Assembly (NCBI RefSeq): GCF_014646275.1
Contig: NZ_BMND01000001.1
Coordinates: forward strand, 310,001-374,000
DNA: 64,000 bases
Direction of reading: 5' to 3'
Source: Streptomyces kronopolitis
GTDB lineage: Bacteria > Actinomycetota > Actinomycetes > Streptomycetales > Streptomycetaceae
Each line of letters begins with the position of its first letter. The stretch's first letter is position 1. This document shows, piece by piece, positions 60,210 through 64,000 of this stretch. The notes beneath the pieces were generated by a model. That model saw only the letters and a program-made list of their open reading frames with translations. It ran no database searches and had not been told where the DNA came from. A program made the position numbers and the translations under genes.

Positions 60210-61190
60210 ATGCCCGCTGAAAAGTCCCCCCTCGCAAATCACCAGCTGTTCCATACAGCGGACATTTGGGAGGCACGGGCCGAGGTCGGCCGTGCCTTCT
60301 GCCCTCATGACCTGCGCATCACCCGGCGCTCGGCGACGCTCGACGCCCGGCTGCACGGTGCACCCTTCGATCGGACAGGTCTCTATTACCTGGATTACGG
60401 AACGGAAGTCCGGATTACACCGGGCGACCTGGAGAGCTTTTTCCTCGTCCAGATCCCGCTCGCCGGTCATGCCGAAATCACCTGCGGCCGCGAGGAGATC
60501 ATTTCCTCCCCTGAACTCGCTTCCGTCCCCTCGCCGACCGGAAAGTTGGATATGCGTTGGGGTGACGGCAATCCGCAGCTGATCGTGTGGTTCGACCGCT
60601 CATCTCTGGAATCGCACCTGGGCAGTTTGCTCGGCCGCACCGTGCGCCGCCCGATCTTCTTCTCGCTCGGCATGAACCTCACGACATCGGGCTCCCGCTC
60701 CTGGCTCAACATCGTCGACCTCATGCGCCGGGAGGCGGAGGGGCCTGGTGGGATGAGGAATCAGCCCCTCGTGACAAAGCAGCTCGAATCACTCCTCATG
60801 ACCCAGCTGTTGATGGCCCAACCTCACAACTACACGTCGGCGCTGCTCGGCGAGCAGCCGCGCATCGCACCGCCCGCGGTCCGCCGCGCCATGGAGGTCA
60901 TCGAGGGACACGCCGCCGAGCCGCTCACGGTCGCGGAGATCGCGGAATGCGTGGGCATCGGCGTACGGGCCCTTCAGGAGGGCTTCCGCCGGCACCTCGA
61001 CACCACCCCGCTCGCGTACCTGCGCGAGGTCCGCCTGGACCGTGTCCGCAAGGAACTCCTGACCTTCGACCCGGGCACCGAGACCGTGACCGCCGTCGCC
61101 TCCCGCTGGGGCTTCCTGCACCCTGGTCGCTTCTCACTCGCGTACCGCCGGCAGTTCGGGGAGTCGCCTTCGGAGACGTTGCGGTCATAG
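60210..61190 (+). CDS. AraC-family transcriptional regulator
   Basis: A 326-residue regulator. N-terminal AraC-binding-like domain (residues 1-200), C-terminal double HTH (about 220-325) with AMEVIEGHAAEPLTVAEIAECVGIGVRALQEGFRRHL and VTAVASRWGFLHPGRFSLAYRRQFGESPSETL. ATG at 60210 with GGAGG at 6-base spacing. Divergent from the StyA1/StyA2B operon; likely its activator. Confidence 0.87.
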   Translation: MPAEKSPLANHQLFHTADIWEARAEVGRAFCPHDLRITRRSATLDARLHGAPFDRTGLYYLDYGTEVRITPGDLESFFLVQIPLAGHAEITCGREEIISSPELASVPSPTGKLDMRWGDGNPQLIVWFDRSSLESHLGSLLGRTVRRPIFFSLGMNLTTSGSRSWLNIVDLMRREAEGPGGMRNQPLVTKQLESLLMTQLLMAQPHNYTSALLGEQPRIAPPAVRRAMEVIEGHAAEPLTVAEIAECVGIGVRALQEGFRRHLDTTPLAYLREVRLDRVRKELLTFDPGTETVTAVASRWGFLHPGRFSLAYRRQFGESPSETLRS

Positions 61191-61195
61191 GGTCG

Positions 61196-61597
61196 ATGCG
61201 CCTGTTCCCGCCCGGCCCGTACGGCGCCCGCGAGACGACCGAGGACCTGGTGCTGGGCCCGTACGAGATCCCGGCCGGGACGACGGTGTTCTACCCGTTC
61301 TGGGCGGTGCACCTGAACCCCGAGCACTGGCCCGAGCCGGAGCGCTTCGACCCCGAACGGTTCACACCGCAGGAGGTGGCCAAGCGGCCGAGGCTCGCGT
61401 ACGTCCCCTTCGGGATCGGGCCCCGCAGCTGCGAGGGCGCCGCGTTGGCCACGGTCGAGGCCCAGCTCGTCCTGGCCGTCCTCCTCAAGCGCCTGAGCTT
61501 TCGACCCGCGCCGGGACACGAAGTGACACCGGTGGAACGGTTCGTGCTCTGGGCGCGGGACGGCATCCGGATGACGGTGCGGCTACGGGACCTCTGA
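61196..61597 (+). pseudogene. 5'-truncated cytochrome P450 remnant
   Basis: About 133 codons encode the C-terminal third of a P450: the segment after ExxR (MRLFPPGPYGARETTEDLVLG), HWPEPERFDPERF and the haem loop YVPFGIGPRSCEGAALA with its cysteine. The first 300 or so residues are missing. The fragment begins directly after the AraC stop, so its 5' part was probably lost by a rearrangement at that point. Confidence 0.8.
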
Positions 61598-61671
61598 GTT
61601 CTCTGAGGCCTGTTCGGTGGGTCCGAGGCGGAAGGGGTGAGGCTCAGCCCCCGTACGTATCCGAGCGAGCA

Positions 61672-61685
61672 CTCAACCGGTTGAG
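61672..61685. terminator. Palindrome CTCAACCGGTTGAG
   Basis: A perfect 14-base palindrome, extendable with one bulge, just beyond the stop of the minus-strand hydrolase. Candidate terminator or operator. Confidence 0.35.
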
Positions 61686-61702
61686 GTGTCTCCTGCGGGC
61701 TC

Positions 61703-62461
61703 TTACCCGTGGATGTACTGGTCGGCCCAGGCGCTGATGATGTGGGCGGCTCGCTGCGCCTGTCCTCGGGCGGTCAGCAGATGGTCCGCGCCTTCGAGTG
61801 AGACGAAGCTTCGCGGGTGTCGTGCCTCGCGGAAGATCTCGCCGGCGTTGTCGATGTGGACGGTGTTGTCGGTCGGCGAATGCAGGACGAGCAGCGGCAG
61901 ATCCAACTCGCCGATCCGATCCCGCAGGTGCGCACGGCGGACGTCCTCGACGAAGGCACGCTTGAGGACCAGGGTCCGCCCGCCGACGAACCATTCGTGC
62001 GACCCCTCATGAAGCACGCGATCCACGACCGCGTCGTACTGCCGCTCCACGTGGCTGGGATCGACCGGGGCCCCGATCGTGGCGACCGCGCGGACGCCGG
62101 TTGCCTCGGCCGCCGCGGCGAGGACGGCGGCGCCTCCCCATGAGTGCCCCACCAGCAGGTCCGCCGGCGTCCCCCGCTCCGCCATCATGGCGGCGGCACG
62201 GATCGTGTCCTGGACCTTGACGGTGAAGGAACCGTCGCCCCAGTCGCCGTCGGAGTCCCCGATCCCGAGGTTGTCGAACCGCAGCATGCCGATCCCCTCG
62301 CGGGCCAGCTGCTTGCTGACACGCGACGCGGCCGGCGAGCCCTTGCCGAGGGTGAATCCGTGCACGAAGATCCCCCAGCCGCGGATCTCGCCGTCCGGCA
62401 GGTCGATCGCGCCGGCCAGTTCGGGGCCGACGACGCTCGGGAATCTCACTTTTTCGCTCAT
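61703..62461 (-). CDS. Alpha/beta hydrolase (dienelactone hydrolase-like)
   Basis: A 252-residue hydrolase. Oxyanion region FVHGFTLGKGS, nucleophile elbow GHSWGG, acid and His candidates in HSPTDNTVHID and LEGADHLL. This fold is often fused to an OsmC domain in actinobacteria, but here the OsmC part is absent. ATG at 62461. Substrate unknown. Confidence 0.84.
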   Translation of the reverse strand: MSEKVRFPSVVGPELAGAIDLPDGEIRGWGIFVHGFTLGKGSPAASRVSKQLAREGIGMLRFDNLGIGDSDGDWGDGSFTVKVQDTIRAAAMMAERGTPADLLVGHSWGGAAVLAAAAEATGVRAVATIGAPVDPSHVERQYDAVVDRVLHEGSHEWFVGGRTLVLKRAFVEDVRRAHLRDRIGELDLPLLVLHSPTDNTVHIDNAGEIFREARHPRSFVSLEGADHLLTARGQAQRAAHIISAWADQYIHG

Positions 62462-62508
62462 GTTGTGATCACCTAGGCAGGGGCTGTGCGTGGAGCAGGA
62501 AAGACAAG

Positions 62509-62527
62509 GGTGCCACCGGTCGGCACC
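62509..62527 (-). terminator. Short hairpin after the glutamate synthase-family gene
   Basis: GGTGCC (62509-62514) and GGCACC (62522-62527), 7-base loop, followed on the minus strand by a pyrimidine-rich CTTGTCTTTCCT. Candidate terminator. Confidence 0.4.
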
Positions 62528-62581
62528 ACGCGCGCGCTCCGGGCAGGGGAGCGGCGAGCGTGGAGCCTTCCGCGATCGGCG

Positions 62582-64000
62582 TCAGGCGGTCGGCTTCCGG
62601 TCGGAGGACCGCTCGGCGGTGAGCAGTGCGGTGATCTCCTCGGCGAGGTGCGGTGCGAGTTCACCCCAGCCGTCCTTGTAACCGTAGACCCCGGCCAGGG
62701 TACGGGCTTCGTAGTCGCCGTTCATGATCTCGATGTCCCGGGCCGTGATGAGCGCCGGGTGCGCGACGCCGACGGCCGCCGAGACCTTCAGCAGCTCCTT
62801 GCGGAGGGTGCGCAGGTAGACGGCGGCCCGGTCGGCCTTCGAGACCGGGTCGAGGCCGCGGGCCAGCCACGGGCTCTGGGTGGCGATACCGGTGGGGCAC
62901 TTGTCGGTGTGGCACTTCTGCGCCTGGATGCAGCCGATTGACAGCATCGCCTCACGGGCCACGTTGATCATGTCGGCACCCAGCGCGAAGGCGACCGCGG
63001 CGTTCTCGGGCAGGCCGAGCTTTCCGGAGGCGATGAAGGTCAGGTCGTCGGTCAGCCCCCGCTCGGCGAAGACGCCGTAGACCCGGGAGAAGCCCATCCG
63101 GAAGGGCAGCGACACCGAGTCGGAGAAGGTGAGCGGAGCCGCCCCGGTGCCGCCCTCGCCGCCGTCGATGGTCACGAAGTCGACACCACGGTCACCACGC
63201 GCCATCAGCGTGGCCAGCTCCTGCCAGAACTCCATCTCGCCCACCGCGCTCTTGATCCCGACCGGCAGTCCGGTCTCGGCGGCGAGCAGTTCGACGAAGT
63301 CGAGCATCGAGTCGACATCGCTGAACGCGGTGTGTCGCGACGGGGAGGCGCAATCCTCGCCGCGCGGGATGCCGCGGATCTCGGCGATCTCCGGGGTCAC
63401 CTTCGCGCCCGGCAGCATTCCGCCCAGCCCCGGCTTGGCACCCTGGGAGAGCTTGATCTCCAACGCCTTGACCGGGGCGCCGGCGACCACGTCCTTGAGC
63501 TTGTCGATGTTGAAGCTGCCGTCCTCGTTGCGGCAGCCGAAGTAGGACGTACCGATCTGCAGGATGAGATCGCCGCCGTTGCGGTGGTACGGCGAAAGAC
63601 CGCCCTCGCCCGTGTTGTGCAGGGTGCCCGCCAGCGCCGCACCCTTGTTGAGCGCCGTGATCGCCGCGCCGGACAGCGATCCAAAGCTCATCGCCGAGAT
63701 GTTCACCACACTCGCCGGCCGGAACGCCTTGGCGCGCCCGCGCGGCCCGCCCAGCACCTTGGCCGACGGCAGCGGGGCCTGCGGGTCGTGCGCGTCGGGC
63801 AGCGTGCCGGCGAACGTGCGCTGCTTCAGATACGCGTGCCCCTGGATGTGCTCGACATCATTGTCGGTTCCGAACCCGAAGTAGTTGTTCTCCCCCTTCG
63901 ACGACGCGTAGATCCAGGTGCGCTGGTCGCGGCTGAACGGGCGCTCCTCGTCGTTCGAGGTCACTATGTACTGCCGCAGCTCCGGCCCGATCGTCTCCAA
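62582..64000 (-). CDS. FMN-binding glutamate synthase-family protein (partial, 5' end outside window)
   Basis: At least 472 residues of the C-terminal part of a GltB-like FMN domain protein: INISAMSFGSLSGAAITALNKGA, GDLILQIGTSYFGCR, LSQGAKPGLGGMLPG, VDFVTIDGGEGGTGAAP and the Fe-S type cysteines in IGCIQAQKCHTDKCPTGIAT. It lacks a GATase domain in the visible part. The frame is open at the window end, so the start lies beyond 64000. Confidence 0.87.
   Translation of the reverse strand: METIGPELRQYIVTSNDEERPFSRDQRTWIYASSKGENNYFGFGTDNDVEHIQGHAYLKQRTFAGTLPDAHDPQAPLPSAKVLGGPRGRAKAFRPASVVNISAMSFGSLSGAAITALNKGAALAGTLHNTGEGGLSPYHRNGGDLILQIGTSYFGCRNEDGSFNIDKLKDVVAGAPVKALEIKLSQGAKPGLGGMLPGAKVTPEIAEIRGIPRGEDCASPSRHTAFSDVDSMLDFVELLAAETGLPVGIKSAVGEMEFWQELATLMARGDRGVDFVTIDGGEGGTGAAPLTFSDSVSLPFRMGFSRVYGVFAERGLTDDLTFIASGKLGLPENAAVAFALGADMINVAREAMLSIGCIQAQKCHTDKCPTGIATQSPWLARGLDPVSKADRAAVYLRTLRKELLKVSAAVGVAHPALITARDIEIMNGDYEARTLAGVYGYKDGWGELAPHLAEEITALLTAERSSDRKPTA

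Overview
The window is high-GC actinobacterial DNA with GTG and TTG starts, tightly overlapping operons, many SpoIIE-type (PP2C) phosphatases and RsbW-like ATPases, DUF4232-type lipoproteins and a thiopeptide gene cluster. All of this points to Streptomyces. It looks like an accessory or chromosome-arm region. I see no tRNA, rRNA, CRISPR array, transposase or prophage.

Region 1 (1-11 kb) is signalling. A translationally coupled rsbR-rsbS-rsbT stressosome operon continues into a kinase/phosphatase fusion and an RsbU-type phosphatase. It is followed by an RsbW-like ATPase, an anti-anti-sigma factor, another RsbU-like phosphatase, an ABC-type solute-binding lipoprotein and a 937-residue membrane sensor phosphatase. 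No sigma factor is encoded here, so the target lies elsewhere. A near-identical palindromic element precedes both halves of this region (58-83 and 5336-5361).

Region 2 (11-16 kb) holds a short-chain dehydrogenase divergent from a LysR regulator, an O-methyltransferase and a TetX-like FAD monooxygenase with a long palindrome before its start, a lipoprotein and a small unknown protein.

Region 3 (16-36 kb) is a thiopeptide cluster: a LuxR/LAL regulator, two SpaB_C-type proteins, a LanB-type dehydratase, a YcaO cyclodehydratase, a 60-residue precursor, a dehydrogenase and an ocin-ThiF partner. The 18-residue core SNCTSTGTPASCCSCCCC is the one I recognise from cyclothiazomycin. Directly upstream is a two-gene operon for a Pls-type (epsilon-poly-lysine synthetase-like) single-module NRPS and an M1 metallopeptidase.

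Region 4 (36-47.7 kb) contains a small helical protein, a broken SDR, a membrane PP2C phosphatase, an operon of EF-hand protein, acyl-CoA oxidase-like flavoprotein and P450, a D-Ala-D-Ala carboxypeptidase, two unknown proteins, an APC permease and an FhuF-like iron-sulfur protein.

Region 5 (48-53.6 kb) is the glyoxylate bypass: isocitrate lyase, then malate synthase fused in frame to 3-hydroxybutyryl-CoA dehydrogenase, with a divergent RamB-like regulator and repeated RamB-like boxes between them.

Region 6 (53.7-64 kb) has a second DUF4232-like lipoprotein, a HAAS-type small protein, an NmrA-like reductase divergent from an HxlR regulator, a StyA1/StyA2B-type styrene/indole monooxygenase pair divergent from an AraC regulator, a P450 remnant, an alpha/beta hydrolase and the C-terminal part of an FMN-binding glutamate synthase-family protein cut by the window edge.
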